This document shows positions 63,842 to 64,000 of a stretch of DNA of 64,000 bases, piece by piece. The notes beneath the pieces were generated by a model. It was not told the origin of the DNA. It did not search any database and was given only the letters and a program-made list of their open reading frames with translations. Position numbers and translations under genes: made by a program. This DNA is from Dyella humicola (GTDB taxonomy: Bacteria > Pseudomonadota > Gammaproteobacteria > Xanthomonadales > Rhodanobacteraceae), in contig NZ_JAPDPC010000001.1 in NCBI RefSeq assembly GCF_026283945.1, forward strand, positions 682,001 through 746,000. Direction: 5' to 3'. Each line of letters begins with the position of its first letter. Positions within the stretch are counted from its first letter, which is position 1.

Positions 63842-64000
63842 ATGAAGCTGAAATTCTGGTCGCCATTGATGGCGGCTACGGTGATTCTGCTACACGTGGC
63901 GTCCGTGCAAGCCAAGGAGGCCAAGCCTGATGTAAAGGCGAATACCAAGGATCAGTTCGCTGCTGTTGCAGATCACGTTCGCCAGCAGATGGGGCCAGGA
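63842..64000 (+). CDS. Hypothetical secreted protein, second of tandem pair (partial)
   Basis: Opens at ATG 63842 with GGAGG ten bases upstream and runs off the window after 53 codons. Signal peptide (MKLKFWSPLMAATVILLHV), then KPDVKANTKDQFAAVADHVR. It matches the preceding gene over the mature N-terminus (KDQFA.VA..VR.QM.PG) with nearly the same spacing. Upstream leader bases (GTGCGGCAGG...CGGGAGG) also resemble those of the first copy, so the duplication includes the leader. Confidence 0.75.
   Translation, partial: MKLKFWSPLMAATVILLHVASVQAKEAKPDVKANTKDQFAAVADHVRQQMGPG

Overview
The window is ordinary, gene-dense chromosome of high G+C content from a gammaproteobacterium. The gene content and order fit Xanthomonadales, most likely family Rhodanobacteraceae (Dyella, Rhodanobacter, Luteibacter or Frateuria type). 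The basis is gmk, rpoZ, spoT, ridA and recG on one strand, a PBP1a gene divergent from pilMNOPQ, type B L31 next to citrate synthase, TGTAGGAGCGC-type REP elements and GAGAAGTAACC-type intergenic repeats. The family-level placement is inference. I see no transposase, integrase, prophage, CRISPR array or plasmid gene.

Layout. 1-7.7 kb (minus strand): pepQ (runs off the left edge), a 1.2 kb gene-free block built on a large inverted repeat, then PilZ and DUF1631 genes, hemW, rdgB and rph. 7.8-21 kb (mostly plus): yicC-gmk, the outer-membrane lipid transport operon mlaFEDCB with mlaA convergent to it, rpoZ-spoT, ridA, recG, a nucleoside hydrolase and rpmE2. 21-31.6 kb: gltA, an unrecognised gene co-oriented with the PBP1a gene mrcA, and the divergent type IV pilus assembly operon pilMNOPQ. 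31.7-38.7 kb: a six-gene MoxR/DUF58/DUF4381/VWA/VWA-TPR/BatD operon in which every junction overlaps. 38.7-44.5 kb: a macrodomain hydrolase, a MarR regulator and a two-gene RND efflux operon. 44.5-52 kb: M28 peptidase, mscL, a fumarylacetoacetate-hydrolase-family enzyme and a MacAB-like membrane fusion-ATPase-permease-permease operon. 52-64 kb: EamA exporter, Ada-like alkyltransferase, a small membrane protein, a Rieske protein, an SLC13/TrkA-C transporter, trmB, thiSG, a large FecR/DUF6600 protein, tRNA-Gly(CCC), a retropepsin-like protease with rimK, and two tandem paralogous secreted proteins, the second cut by the window edge.

How genes work together. mlaFEDB would form the inner-membrane ABC complex, with MlaC as periplasmic shuttle and MlaA as outer-membrane partner. 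PilM-PilN-PilO-PilP-PilQ span the envelope for pilus assembly. MoxR with the VWA proteins forms a chaperone-like envelope module. Most other genes are housekeeping.

The most unusual items are: MlaD with two tandem MCE domains created by internal duplication; a BatB-TPR fusion whose VWA metal site has lost its aspartate; the long inverted repeat at 1.57-2.37 kb; an imperfect 24-bp palindrome upstream of the RND operon; an unrecognised protein encoded beside PBP1a; and the tandem secreted-protein pair at the right edge. I found no clearly new multi-gene system. The MlaD duplication and the tandem secreted proteins are the best leads.
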